Of a DNA stretch of 64,000 nucleotides, positions 1 through 8,507 are shown piece after piece. The stretch covers positions 78,204 to 142,203 of the forward strand of contig JAENZN010000008.1 in NCBI GenBank assembly GCA_016841245.1, read 5' to 3'. Position numbers and translations under genes: made by a program. Source of the DNA: Syntrophomonas sp. (GTDB taxonomy: Bacteria; Bacillota; Syntrophomonadia; Syntrophomonadales; Syntrophomonadaceae). Every line of letters begins with the position of its first letter. Positions within the stretch are counted from its first letter, which is position 1. The notes under the pieces were generated by a model. The model was not told the origin of the DNA. It ran no database searches and was given only the letters and a program-made list of their open reading frames with translations.

Positions 1-761
1 TCCAAAATTATATGCCCTAAAGCTGCATATTTATTAGTATCTGGATCCCAAAAGGTTAATGTTCCCACCCCTACTACTCCATCCCTCACATATAATCCAA
101 TTCGGTACCTTTGAGTTTCTGGACATAATTGAGCTATAACTGGTACAGTAATATATTCTTCCTTTCTTTTTATCTTTAATTTCATAGTTTTATTCTTGCA
201 ACCATCTATTATCTGAGCTAAATCTGTTTCACTTTTCACCTTCTGTCCATTAACCTCTAAAATCAAATCTCCTATTTGTACTCCATTGTCACGAGCTGGA
301 TATATTTTTTCACCGCTATCATTAGTTACTGGTGCAAACCCCACCACCATAATACCCTTAGATTGCAATAAAACTCCTATCGAGTGACCACCTGGAACCA
401 CCCGTTTAGTCGCCATCGCTTCAATAGAGATATATTTAACTGGTATATAACCGAGTAATTTTAATTGGAGATCTACCTTGCCAGGTTTAAGGGCTGCAAT
501 TTCATAACCTGAATCATTTCTGGTAATACTTACCGGAGAATCCTGCGGAGCAGCTAAAACACTCTGAGATGTTCCTAAAATCTGCATTTCAAAGCCTGTT
601 TCCAACTGGCGGGGCAAATTTATATCTATGGTATTCTTTTCACCTACCACCATCTTTTGATCATCTGGCAGACTGAGAATTATCCTGCCCTGGGATGAAA
701 AGCATAATAATAAAAATAATAGGGAAAAAATGATTCCTATAACTGGTCTAGTCCGATTCAA
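1..761 (-). CDS. spoIVB: SpoIVB peptidase, N-terminal part (cut by window edge)
   Basis: Stage IV sporulation serine peptidase (family S55). It is secreted from the forespore into the intermembrane space, where it signals activation of pro-sigma-K processing. The reading frame is open to the left window edge, giving about 253 codons: an N-terminal membrane segment (residues 5-25), then a PDZ domain (about residues 100-190) with an IGDLILEVNG core, then the start of the peptidase domain with GVGTLTFWDP and ALGH, where the His is the expected catalytic one. The catalytic Ser lies outside the window. I chose the TTG at 761 because AGGGGAG sits 8 nt upstream; an in-frame GTG at 770 is too close to that site. 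It lies downstream of recN on the same strand, the usual order recN-spoIVB-spo0A. Confidence 0.93.
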   Translation of the reverse strand, partial: MNRTRPVIGIIFSLLFLLLCFSSQGRIILSLPDDQKMVVGEKNTIDINLPRQLETGFEMQILGTSQSVLAAPQDSPVSITRNDSGYEIAALKPGKVDLQLKLLGYIPVKYISIEAMATKRVVPGGHSIGVLLQSKGIMVVGFAPVTNDSGEKIYPARDNGVQIGDLILEVNGQKVKSETDLAQIIDGCKNKTMKLKIKRKEEYITVPVIAQLCPETQRYRIGLYVRDGVVGVGTLTFWDPDTNKYAALGHIIL

Positions 762-875
762 TTGATTCACTCCCCTGCAGATTGCTAGAATATATTTTTA
801 CCCTGAAAGAGTAAAACTATACTGGAACTACAAGGGATATATCAGACAATAATTAATCACAAATTTATCAAACTT

Positions 876-958
876 GATTCCAACTGCAAAAATCCTAAAG
901 ATAACTTTTGAATGCATAAATATTCAGGAGGCGTTGGCGGACATGGCATTAAACAAAC
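876..958. repeat. Truncated copy of MITE-like family B (one arm)
   Basis: This is one terminal arm of the element seen complete at 53316-53582. It starts GATTCCAACTGCAAAAATCC and continues through AATGCATAAATATTCAGGAG and TTGGCGGACATGGCA, after which similarity stops. No matching right arm is visible before recN. The remaining gap (762-1149) shows nothing else convincing. Confidence 0.7.
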
Positions 959-1149
959 TTACCATAAAAATATATGTCTTGTGTTAAGGACAATTTGATA
1001 GGGGTGCAATATGCAGTAAGGCTATTCAGAAGAGCTGCAGACTATAAACAGAAGATTCCAAGGGCTTTTTCACAATAGGGAATAAGTTAGGATGGACCAA
1101 GAAAATTTTTCCTTGGAGAGGCTTATTAGGTTAATTTTTATTTTTACCA

Positions 1150-2832
1150 CTATGCAGTTTGGTTTTGGGCCCGAGTATACATTTCTCGGGCATGCTCCAG
1201 AGTCAATTCAGAATAATTATCTCCGCCTAACATTCTCGCTATTTCCTGAATCTTTTCATCCTGGTTCAGATTTTTTACCACAGTCGATGTTTTTCCTTCA
1301 GCTACTTTTTTTTCAATCAAACAGTGTTGACTGGCATAGCTTGCCACCTGCGGAGAATGAGTAACCAATACTACCTGATGACTGGAGGAAAGTTCGTATA
1401 TTTTTAATGCCATAGAAGTTAGAGAAGTCCCACCCACCCCGATATCTATTTCATCAAAAATAAGTGTAGGAACCTTATAAACCTCAGCCAGTGCCTTTTT
1501 CAAAGCTAGGACAAAGCGAGAAATCTCCCCTCCAGAGGCAGTACGTGATATCGGCCTCATAGCTTCTCCGGGATTAGCGGAAAAAAGAAATTCTGCTTTA
1601 TCCAATCCGGATGAGCTTACCTCCTGAGCTACCTCAACCGCAACCTCAAACCGGATATCGGGCATATTTAATTCAATAAGTTCTTTATTAACCATATCCT
1701 GTAAAATAGATGCACCTTGTTTTCTCATCTCGCTCAGCTGAGCAGCTATATTATGATACTCCTCCAGCAGCTTCTCTTTTTCACTAAGCAAGGTTTGCTT
1801 CATTTCCTGGCTGTTATCCAGCATCAGCTTTTCTTCTCTCGCATTCTCCAGATAACGTAATATTTCCTCTATACTATTACCGTACTTACTTTTTAGTTTA
1901 TTGATAATGTATAATCTTTCTTCCACTTCTTCCTGTAAACCAGGTTCAAAATCAAGTAAATCACGATATGATGAAATTTCGGTTGCCTTATCCTGGAGAA
2001 GATAATAGAACTCTTCTAACTGCTCCTGCAGGGTATTAAAGAATGGCTCTTCACCCATCTCAGTACAGATATTGACTGACATCGATATTAAATCATAGGC
2101 GTTACTGCCTTCAGGTCCATCATATAACAGGTTAAGGAGACGTTCTGACCCTTCCAGAAGTTTGCGCGAGTTTCTGATCCTATGAGCCAGGCTGGTTAAT
2201 TCTTCTTCCTCTCCTATATGCAGGCGGACTTTCTCAATTTCATCTATCTGATAAGTTAAAAAATCGCTTTTCTGTCTTCTATTCATTTCATCCAATTCAA
2301 GCACTTCAAGCTCTTTTTTAATTTTATTTATGTCATTATATTTAATTTGTAACATTGGTAATATATCTGAACTGCCTGGAGAAAAACTATCTACATAGTT
2401 TAGATACATTTCCGGCCTCAGGATGCTCAAATGATCGTGTTGAAGATGCATATCCAGCAAATTTACGGCTAAATTTTTTAAGGTAGATACATTTACGATT
2501 CTTCCATTAATCCTGGCGGTATTTCTTCCTGCAGGTGTTATCTCCCGGCTTAATATAAGCAGGCCATCCTCCTCCAAAAGGCCGTTTTCCTGCAAAAAAA
2601 CGCGAACCTCATTATTGCTGCTCACATCGAATACTGCTTCCACTACAGCTTTATACTCACTGTCCTTAACAAAATCGTTAGTTACTCGGTCACCGATTAC
2701 TAATCCCAGGGCATCGATAATTATTGATTTACCTGCGCCTGTTTCACCGGTCAGGACATTCAGCCCCGGCAACAGTTCAAGGCGCAACTCATCTATAAGC
2801 ACAAAATTATTAATATAGATTTCCTGCAGCAT
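1150..2832 (-). CDS. recN: DNA repair protein RecN
   Basis: SMC-like ATPase that gathers at double-strand breaks and supports RecA-dependent repair. The 560-residue protein has the normal family architecture. The N-terminal ATP-binding lobe has Walker A GETGAGKS near residue 30. A long coiled-coil middle region (about 150-370) is rich in Glu and Lys. The C-terminal lobe has the signature TASGGEISR and Walker B LIFDEIDIG. The start is the ATG at 2832, with GGGAAGGG about 6 nt upstream; a TTG five codons earlier lies inside that ribosome binding site. It sits between argR and spoIVB on the same strand, a conserved order in endospore formers. Confidence 0.97.
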   Translation of the reverse strand: MLQEIYINNFVLIDELRLELLPGLNVLTGETGAGKSIIIDALGLVIGDRVTNDFVKDSEYKAVVEAVFDVSSNNEVRVFLQENGLLEEDGLLILSREITPAGRNTARINGRIVNVSTLKNLAVNLLDMHLQHDHLSILRPEMYLNYVDSFSPGSSDILPMLQIKYNDINKIKKELEVLELDEMNRRQKSDFLTYQIDEIEKVRLHIGEEEELTSLAHRIRNSRKLLEGSERLLNLLYDGPEGSNAYDLISMSVNICTEMGEEPFFNTLQEQLEEFYYLLQDKATEISSYRDLLDFEPGLQEEVEERLYIINKLKSKYGNSIEEILRYLENAREEKLMLDNSQEMKQTLLSEKEKLLEEYHNIAAQLSEMRKQGASILQDMVNKELIELNMPDIRFEVAVEVAQEVSSSGLDKAEFLFSANPGEAMRPISRTASGGEISRFVLALKKALAEVYKVPTLIFDEIDIGVGGTSLTSMALKIYELSSSHQVVLVTHSPQVASYASQHCLIEKKVAEGKTSTVVKNLNQDEKIQEIARMLGGDNYSELTLEHAREMYTRAQNQTA

Positions 2833-2854
2833 ATAATCCCTTCCCAACTATTTT

Positions 2855-2937
2855 TCAATGGGGACGTTTCTCTTTGACAACCTATAACAAACAACGTGTC
2901 CTATACGTGTCAAATAGAACTGTCCCAATCGACACAT
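2855..2937. repeat. GGGGAC-type short repeat pair, inverted (family C)
   Basis: Two inverted arms (GGGGACGTTTCTCTTTGACA and TGTCAAATAGAACTGTCCC) enclose about 40 bp. The same core occurs near 24966, 52403, 58816 and 63960. It lies between recN and argR and may act as a terminator or simply be a dispersed REP-like sequence. Confidence 0.6.
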
Positions 2938-2942
2938 AATAC

Positions 2943-3392
2943 TTATCTTATTAAGCGCAGAAATTCGCCCATTACTTCTTCCACCGCTTGAATTGGTTTT
3001 ACTACTACCAGTATAGTATCATCACCGGCAACTGTTCCCAGTATACGATTAAGTCCTGAGGTATCAATCATTGATGCAACCGACTGAGCAGCTCCCGGGA
3101 GTGTTTTTATCACTATTATATTTTCGCTGCAGTCGATATTCGTCACCGAATCCTGAAAAATGCGCTTCATTCGTTCATAAGAATTTTTAAAAGCAGTATT
3201 ATCAGGCAATGAATATCTGTAACCCTCACTGTCCGGGATTTTAATTAATTGCAGCTCTTTAATATCCCTAGATACTGTAGCCTGAGTTACATCAAATCCT
3301 TGACTCTTCAACACTTCGCATAGCTCCTCCTGGGTGGTTATGCGTTCACAAGCTATAATATCCATAATAGTAAAATGTCTTTGTGCTTTCAT
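2943..3392 (-). CDS. argR: Arginine repressor ArgR/AhrC
   Basis: Arginine-responsive hexameric transcription factor that represses arginine synthesis and can activate its catabolism. The 149 residues match the family length. Residues 1-70 form the winged helix-turn-helix, with TQATVSRDIKEL as the recognition region. Residues 80-149 form the arginine-binding oligomerisation domain, with GTVAGDDTILVV carrying the Gly-Asp-Asp motif that contacts arginine. Its 5' end overlaps the preceding gene remnant by 4 nt, so it was probably translationally coupled to an intact methyltransferase gene. It lies immediately upstream of recN. Confidence 0.96.
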   Translation of the reverse strand: MKAQRHFTIMDIIACERITTQEELCEVLKSQGFDVTQATVSRDIKELQLIKIPDSEGYRYSLPDNTAFKNSYERMKRIFQDSVTNIDCSENIIVIKTLPGAAQSVASMIDTSGLNRILGTVAGDDTILVVVKPIQAVEEVMGEFLRLIR

Positions 3393-3643
3393 CTTTTACC
3401 CTCACTAAATTTATGAATGAATATTAGTCCGGGAGGATTATTAATCTGATTAACAAATTCCCATTTGAGTACCGTAAATCTGGATTGGGATAGTCCTCGT
3501 CCTGTTTTTCCTGCCAGGCGGGCTAGATATAAAGTGTCTTGTCCCCTGCAGCATGTAGCATCAATTACTGTATCGCCCGGCTTAATATGGTGGCTTAGGA
3601 TGCGCCGACTCATAGATATCGAATTCCTGATTATCCCTTGCAT
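3389..3643 (-). pseudogene. Remnant of a class I SAM methyltransferase (YtqB/rRNA methylase-like)
   Basis: This 84-residue frame keeps only the beginning of a Rossmann methyltransferase. The SAM-binding segment ILSHHIKPGDTVIDATC is followed by a diverged version of the usual GNGHDTLFLA (here CRGQDTLYLA). After GKTGRG the similarity breaks off and the tail looks unrelated. The other two frames do not restore it, so roughly 100 residues have been lost. Family members are about 190 residues long and often occur beside argR/recN in Clostridia. The frame may still be translated, as it overlaps argR by 4 nt, but it lacks the catalytic half. Confidence 0.65.
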
Positions 3644-3645
3644 AT

Positions 3646-4473
3646 CTACCCGCCTGCGTTGCGTTTCAGTCTTTTATTAATGGTAGCAAAAAAGGGCAAC
3701 TTTTTTAAGTTTGCCAACCGCAGCCCCTTACTGGCTCTTTTTATTTCCATGCTATGATTATTTTTAAAATCCATTATTACCTGTCCATCCATACTTATAA
3801 TAATATCCTTCCCGTGGGGAGGGTTTACGTTAATAAATTTGCTGGCTGCAATTACGGCTGGTTTTTGACCAAAAGCAAAAAAGGTATATGGTGCTATAGG
3901 AGTAATAAGGATTGCTTCCAATTCCGGGTCAACTATAGGGCCTCCCGCCGAAAGTGAATAAGCTGTGGAACCAGCGGGAGTAGCAAATATTAAGCCATCA
4001 CCTTTATAAGGAACACAGGGCTGTCCATTGATGCGATAATTGAGGGTTACCATCCGAGGTACCTTGGATTTAATAATGACCTCGTTCAAGCAATGAGAAG
4101 TACTTATGATACTATCGTTCTCGTAAATATTTACTTCCAACATCATCATAGTATCTATGGTGTAGTCAGCCTGTAAAAATCTATCCAAATACTCATCGAC
4201 TTCGTTTATTTCTATATTACTGAGAAACCCGACCGTTCCCATATTTATTCCCAGAATAGGGACATCTCCCTGTCCATAGGTACGGGCTGCTCTCAGCATT
4301 GTGCCATCCCCGCCCAGCACAATAATATTAGCAATATCCTGGTCCGGAAATTTCCTGGTACCATCGTCTACCAGCACTTCTATCCCGCGGGCCTCAAGTT
4401 TTTCTGAAATCTCTGTGGTCATATATTGGGTACTTTTCCGATATTTTTTGTTATTTACCAGCAGTGTTTTCAA
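3646..4473 (-). CDS. nadK: NAD kinase
   Basis: Phosphorylates NAD to NADP, the only route to NADP in the cell. It has 275 residues. The GGDGT motif of the kinase fold is at about residues 54-58. A further NE motif sits in CLNEVIIKS, and the glycine-rich GDGLIFATPAGSTAYSLSAGGP covers the NAD site at about residues 155-180. The start is the TTG at 4473, with GGAGGG 6 nt upstream. It lies just downstream of tlyA and upstream of the methyltransferase remnant and argR, a common clostridial order. Confidence 0.96.
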   Translation of the reverse strand: MKTLLVNNKKYRKSTQYMTTEISEKLEARGIEVLVDDGTRKFPDQDIANIIVLGGDGTMLRAARTYGQGDVPILGINMGTVGFLSNIEINEVDEYLDRFLQADYTIDTMMMLEVNIYENDSIISTSHCLNEVIIKSKVPRMVTLNYRINGQPCVPYKGDGLIFATPAGSTAYSLSAGGPIVDPELEAILITPIAPYTFFAFGQKPAVIAASKFINVNPPHGKDIIISMDGQVIMDFKNNHSMEIKRASKGLRLANLKKLPFFATINKRLKRNAGG

Positions 4474-4476
4474 TCT

Positions 4477-5283
4477 TTACCCTCCCAGCTGGCTGTGAGC
4501 TTCTCCAACCACCATATTTATTACTTCTTCTAGATTTATAATTATTTTCGAATATTTTTCAAGTTTAATAAAGTATTCAATGTTTCCGCTGGGTCCGGTT
4601 ATCGGAGAATAAGTAATACCGGTACATATAAAACCGGCACCTTCAGCATATTTGATACAATCATTAAGAACCCTAATATGGATGCCAGGATCCTTAACCA
4701 CTCCTTTTTTCCCTACCTGGTTTTTGCCCGCCTCAAACTGAGGCTTAATAAGTGAAATAATAATCCCGTTATCTTTAAGCAAATTTGTAAGCACCGGAAA
4801 TACCAGTCTGGTTGAAATAAACGAAACATCTACGGTGATGAAATCTACTGCTTCACCCACTTCTTCCGGCAGCAGGTATCTGATATTAGTTTTTTCCATA
4901 TTTATGACCCGTTGATCATTGCGTAATTTCCAATCCAGCTGTCCGTACCCGACATCAACCGCATAAACCTTCTCAGCCCCATGCTGCAGAGCACAATCGG
5001 TATAGCCGCCGGTGGAAGCTCCTACATCCAGGACTATAGCTGAAGTAAAATCTATATTAAATACCTGGATAGCTTTTTCCAGCTTGATCCCTCCCCGACT
5101 AACATAACGCGGAGACAAGTCATTTATTTGTATGGTAACATCGCTCTTTACATTAGTTCCAGGTTTATCTATCACTTTGCCATTAACTGCAACTTCACCG
5201 GCCATTATCATGGCCCTGGCCTTCTCCCGACTGCTGGTTAAGCCCTGCTGAAATAGAAGGTTATCCAGTCTAATTTTTTCCAA
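4477..5283 (-). CDS. tlyA: TlyA family 2'-O-ribose rRNA methyltransferase
   Basis: Predicted SAM-dependent methyltransferase of the TlyA/haemolysin A family, which methylates ribose 2'-OH groups of 16S and 23S rRNA in characterised members. An S4 RNA-binding domain occupies residues 1-60. It is followed by an FtsJ-type Rossmann domain with the SAM loop VLDVGASTGGYTDCAL near residue 85. The Lys-Asp-Lys-Glu pattern of 2'-O-methyltransferases appears intact (KLEK, TVDVSF, SLIKPQFE). Length is 268 residues, as usual. It overlaps the end of dxs by 14 nt and probably starts at TTG, so it is likely coupled to dxs translation. Confidence 0.93.
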   Translation of the reverse strand: MEKIRLDNLLFQQGLTSSREKARAMIMAGEVAVNGKVIDKPGTNVKSDVTIQINDLSPRYVSRGGIKLEKAIQVFNIDFTSAIVLDVGASTGGYTDCALQHGAEKVYAVDVGYGQLDWKLRNDQRVINMEKTNIRYLLPEEVGEAVDFITVDVSFISTRLVFPVLTNLLKDNGIIISLIKPQFEAGKNQVGKKGVVKDPGIHIRVLNDCIKYAEGAGFICTGITYSPITGPSGNIEYFIKLEKYSKIIINLEEVINMVVGEAHSQLGG

Positions 5284-7186
5284 AATTCAACAACCCCAAT
5301 TCTCTGCTATAACCCAACAGTTCTGGCCATCGATTGATAATTTTCTCAACTACCGATACTGCATCCATATTTAAATAATCAAAAAGCAGTTCAACTTTTC
5401 CATGCTCAACAAATTCGTCCGGTATCCCAATACACAGAGTATCTATATTCTGAGCATTTTTCGCTAGAACTTCCAGTACCGCACTGCCGAATCCTCCATC
5501 CAGGCAATTATCCTCAATAGTAACCAGTTTTTGGTATTTATTGCCAATTCTTCTTATAACTGCTGTATCAAGCGGCTTAACAAACCTGGCATCTATAAGT
5601 AAAGTACCAATACCCTTTTCCTCTATTAAAACAGCAACTTCACGAGCTATACTTACCCCCCGGCCTATCGCCATGATAGCTAAATCGGGGCCCTTTTTCA
5701 GTACCTTTGATTCACCCTGGTTCAGAATTTGCCGGTCAGAAAGAATTGGTACACCTTCCCCGGCTCCCCGTGGATATCTTATTGCTACCGGTCCATCTAT
5801 TGTAAAGGCGGTATGCAGCATATCCAGTAATTCGTTCTCATTAGAAGGAGCCATTATGGTCATTTCAGGAATGTTTCTTAAATAAGCCAGATCAAATATC
5901 CCATGATGCGTAGGTCCGTCTTCACCAACCAGACCAGCTCTATCTATAGCAAAAATAACTGGCAATCTTTGCAAAGCCACATCATGGATAATCTGATCGT
6001 AAGCTCGCTGTAAGAAAGTTGAATATATCGCAACAACCGGCCTTAATCCTGCTTTGGCCATTCCTGCCGCTAAAGTAACTGCATGCTGTTCACAGATACC
6101 GGTATCAAAAAACCGTTCCGGATATCGGGCGGCAAATTCACTTAACCCGGTACCATTTGCCATAGCCGCAGTTATAGCCACCACTCGAGGGTCAGTTTGA
6201 GCCCTGTCCACCATATATTCTCCAAATATTTCGGTATAGGTTTTAATAGGCTTTTTAATCGTTTTGCCAGTATCGATGTCAAATGGCCCCACCCCATGGA
6301 AGGTGCCTGGATCCCGACGGGCTGGCTCATAACCTCGCCCCTTTTCAGTTATGGCGTGAATTAAAACCGGTCCCTTCATTTTACTGGCATTATTGAGTAC
6401 CGGTAGGATTTCTTCCAGATCATGACCATTCACAGGTCCGATATATGTAAAGCCAAGTTCTTCAAATATTATTCCTGGAACCATCAAGTATTTGACTAAA
6501 TCTTTAAATCTTCCGGCTGCCCGAGCGATATTAGGACCGATACCCGGTATGCGCATAAGGTGGGTCTCAATTTCTTCCTTGGTCCGAGAATAGGATGGAT
6601 CGGTACGCAGACGGTTTAAATACCCCGACATGGCTCCCACATTCCTGGATATCGACATTTCGTTATCATTCAATATTACTATTAAGTCGCGGCCTTCATT
6701 ACCGGCATGGTTTAATGCTTCAAAAGCCATGCCACCGGTTAAAGCTCCATCACCGATAACCGCTACTACAGAATAACTTTGATCCTGTAAGTCGCGTGCT
6801 GCGGCTATACCCAGTGCTGCTGAAATTGAGGTGCTGCTGTGTCCGGTATTAAATGCATCATGGATAGACTCTTCACTTTTAGGAAATCCGCTTAATCCAC
6901 CATATTGTCTGAGCGACATCATAGCTTCTTTGCGTCCGGTAAGTATTTTATGGACATAACTCTGGTGTCCTACATCCCAAATAACCCGATCAACTGAAGT
7001 ATCAAAAACATACTGGAGGGCAATGCTTAGTTCCACTACTCCCAGATTCGGTGCCAGGTGTCCTCCACACTGAGATATACTGCTTATCAGTAATTCTCTT
7101 ATCTCACCCGCTAAGTAATGCATTTCTTTTAAATTCATTCTTTTTATATCTTCAGTAGATTTTATTTTGTCAAGCATCCCCGACAT
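5270..7186 (-). CDS. dxs: 1-deoxy-D-xylulose-5-phosphate synthase
   Basis: Thiamine diphosphate enzyme that condenses pyruvate with glyceraldehyde 3-phosphate, the entry step of the MEP isoprenoid pathway. The 638 residues are the normal length. The N-terminal domain carries the ThDP motif GDGALTGG...NDN near residues 145-175. The transketolase pyrimidine domain spans about 315-480, and the C-terminal domain about 495-620 (GGFGSAV). The conserved GHQSYVHKILTGR segment is present. It shares an operon with ispA (prenyl chain synthesis) through OLE RNA and oapA, so one transcript links the first and later steps of isoprenoid synthesis. Confidence 0.97.
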   Translation of the reverse strand: MSGMLDKIKSTEDIKRMNLKEMHYLAGEIRELLISSISQCGGHLAPNLGVVELSIALQYVFDTSVDRVIWDVGHQSYVHKILTGRKEAMMSLRQYGGLSGFPKSEESIHDAFNTGHSSTSISAALGIAAARDLQDQSYSVVAVIGDGALTGGMAFEALNHAGNEGRDLIVILNDNEMSISRNVGAMSGYLNRLRTDPSYSRTKEEIETHLMRIPGIGPNIARAAGRFKDLVKYLMVPGIIFEELGFTYIGPVNGHDLEEILPVLNNASKMKGPVLIHAITEKGRGYEPARRDPGTFHGVGPFDIDTGKTIKKPIKTYTEIFGEYMVDRAQTDPRVVAITAAMANGTGLSEFAARYPERFFDTGICEQHAVTLAAGMAKAGLRPVVAIYSTFLQRAYDQIIHDVALQRLPVIFAIDRAGLVGEDGPTHHGIFDLAYLRNIPEMTIMAPSNENELLDMLHTAFTIDGPVAIRYPRGAGEGVPILSDRQILNQGESKVLKKGPDLAIMAIGRGVSIAREVAVLIEEKGIGTLLIDARFVKPLDTAVIRRIGNKYQKLVTIEDNCLDGGFGSAVLEVLAKNAQNIDTLCIGIPDEFVEHGKVELLFDYLNMDAVSVVEKIINRWPELLGYSRELGLLNFGKN

Positions 7187-7193
7187 AATTATC

Positions 7194-7832
7194 TCACTTT
7201 CTGTTCTTAAATAATTCCCAGCCGCTAATCTGTTCCAACCAGGCTACCACTTTAGCGGCTTTAGAAATAATATTATCCGCATTATTAACTGCTAATTTCT
7301 TACCCATTGCTTTTCCTCCAACAGTTAAGGCAGCTATTAAGCTAGTCATTAATGCCCCTGCCAGAGCTAAATCCACAATAGTTAGTTGCCTGACCAAACT
7401 CACCACAATCCCAGCTCCTATGGCACCGCTTAAGGTTCCGGCAATGTCTCCTATTACATCATTACAAACATTGGCCACAATATCTGCATTATGGATGAGT
7501 TTCACTCCTTGTTTGGCTCCAAATATTTTTTTTGCCGCCCTGGCATTAAAAGGCGGCAGTTCAGCTGCGGTTACAGCAGTTCCAATTATATCGAAAAATA
7601 TCCCCAGAAAAATAATAACCAGCAGCAAAGAAAATGCCACCAGCACACTATTTACAGCTCTTACCAGAGCCTCTGACCCCAGACTGACCAACAGAGCCAT
7701 AAAAAATGTGATAAAAGCTACCAGTAATCCAGAAACAAATATATTTTTTTTCATTTGGCCACTCAACTCTATTTTTTCCCCCAATAAAATGGGTCTGGCA
7801 AAAGGTTGTTTATCGAGTAAACGCTGCGACAT
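7194..7832 (-). CDS. oapA: OLE-associated membrane protein OapA
   Basis: Multi-spanning membrane protein of 212 residues. I identify it as OapA because it lies directly between OLE RNA and dxs, exactly as in Bacillus halodurans. Four hydrophobic segments are visible (about residues 33-52, 62-85, 130-150 and 158-176). A short charged loop after them contains CNDVIGD, a DxxxD motif of the type described for OapA. In studied species OapA binds OLE RNA and brings it to the inner face of the membrane. The ribosome binding site is weak and lies inside the 3' end of the RNA, so RNA folding may affect translation. Family assignment rests on context plus topology. Confidence 0.85.
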   Translation of the reverse strand: MSQRLLDKQPFARPILLGEKIELSGQMKKNIFVSGLLVAFITFFMALLVSLGSEALVRAVNSVLVAFSLLLVIIFLGIFFDIIGTAVTAAELPPFNARAAKKIFGAKQGVKLIHNADIVANVCNDVIGDIAGTLSGAIGAGIVVSLVRQLTIVDLALAGALMTSLIAALTVGGKAMGKKLAVNNADNIISKAAKVVAWLEQISGWELFKNRK

Positions 7833-7837
7833 AGGTC

Positions 7838-8373
7838 CAGAAGGTTTTCCCAGCAGATCTCCCTTTTGTTACCAGAAGGGCGGTTTCCCTTTATGCCTGC
7901 CCTATTTCGTCACCGATAATAGAACTGGATTACCACTAAGTACGCACTTTAATCCTCGATAAACCACGCTCAAGCTGCACTCAGTCTAGGAGTTTTCCTC
8001 AACAACCCACATTAGCTTCTAGCCTCTTTTGCAGCGACGGTTTCAAAACAGACGATTATTTCTTGGCCGAGAAAAGATCGCCCACAAATGTTTATTCGCC
8101 GCCTCCACTCAAGGCAGGCTACACTGCACCCAGCTTCTACCAGAATGCAGGTTTTCTCATTATAAATAATGAGCCTCCACGGATTTGAGGGTCGTCCCCG
8201 CATGCCGTTGCGAATAGCCCCCAGACCCTTAACTCCCAGCGATGACCCCCGACTGGGCGTCACAAGCCAACACCAGAAGCTTCATCGATGTGCCCTTAAC
8301 GGATTTTTAGCCCCGCCTTCGAAACTAATAGGGTCGACTAGAATACTGCAACCTTTTGCCAGTTTCCTATTCA
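7838..8373 (-). ncRNA. ole: OLE RNA (ornate large extremophilic RNA)
   Basis: This is a protein-free gap of about 670 bp between ispA and oapA. Its minus strand is GC-richer than neighbouring gaps and full of local stems, for example GGCTCATTATTTATAATGAG (8155-8174), the GGGGGCTATTCGC region and AAGGGAAACCGCCCTT near the 3' end. The order xseA-xseB-ispA-RNA-membrane protein-dxs is the diagnostic OLE locus. OLE RNAs are roughly 550-700 nt and form membrane-bound complexes with OapA, linked to tolerance of alcohol, cold and high magnesium. The 5' end is placed just after an extended -10 box at 8380-8388. The 3' end is placed before the oapA start and is approximate. I did not fold or align it. 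Confidence 0.88.
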
Positions 8374-8379
8374 TCCCTG

Positions 8380-8388
8380 ATTATAACA
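8380..8388 (-). promoter_or_regulatory. Extended -10 promoter for OLE RNA
   Basis: On the minus strand this reads TGTTATAAT, a perfect extended -10 element (TGn-TATAAT). No good -35 hexamer lies 17 nt upstream, which is acceptable for extended -10 promoters. Transcription would begin near 8373, at the apparent 5' end of OLE RNA. Confidence 0.6.
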
Positions 8389-8441
8389 CAGCTAAGGGCT
8401 CCCTTACCAGTCACAGAATAGTACAACTTTATCTAATAAGT

Positions 8442-8453
8442 GGGGGGGGGGGG
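8442..8453. repeat. Homopolymer run of 12 G
   Basis: Twelve consecutive G on the plus strand between the ispA stop and the OLE promoter. It is not inside a gene. It could vary in length by slippage or be a sequencing or assembly weak point. Confidence 0.85.
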
Positions 8454-8507
8454 ACACTATCCGTCTGACCTCTTCGGTCGTACGAGTCAGCCTCCGGGCA
8501 ATCCTGA

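Noticed and set aside
1092..1364. A 90-codon plus-strand frame overlapping the recN end
   Set aside because: Antisense to recN coding sequence with no initiation signal.
8012..8468. Open frames of 83 and 99 codons on both strands
   Set aside because: They fall inside the OLE RNA, have no ribosome binding site and no protein-like composition.
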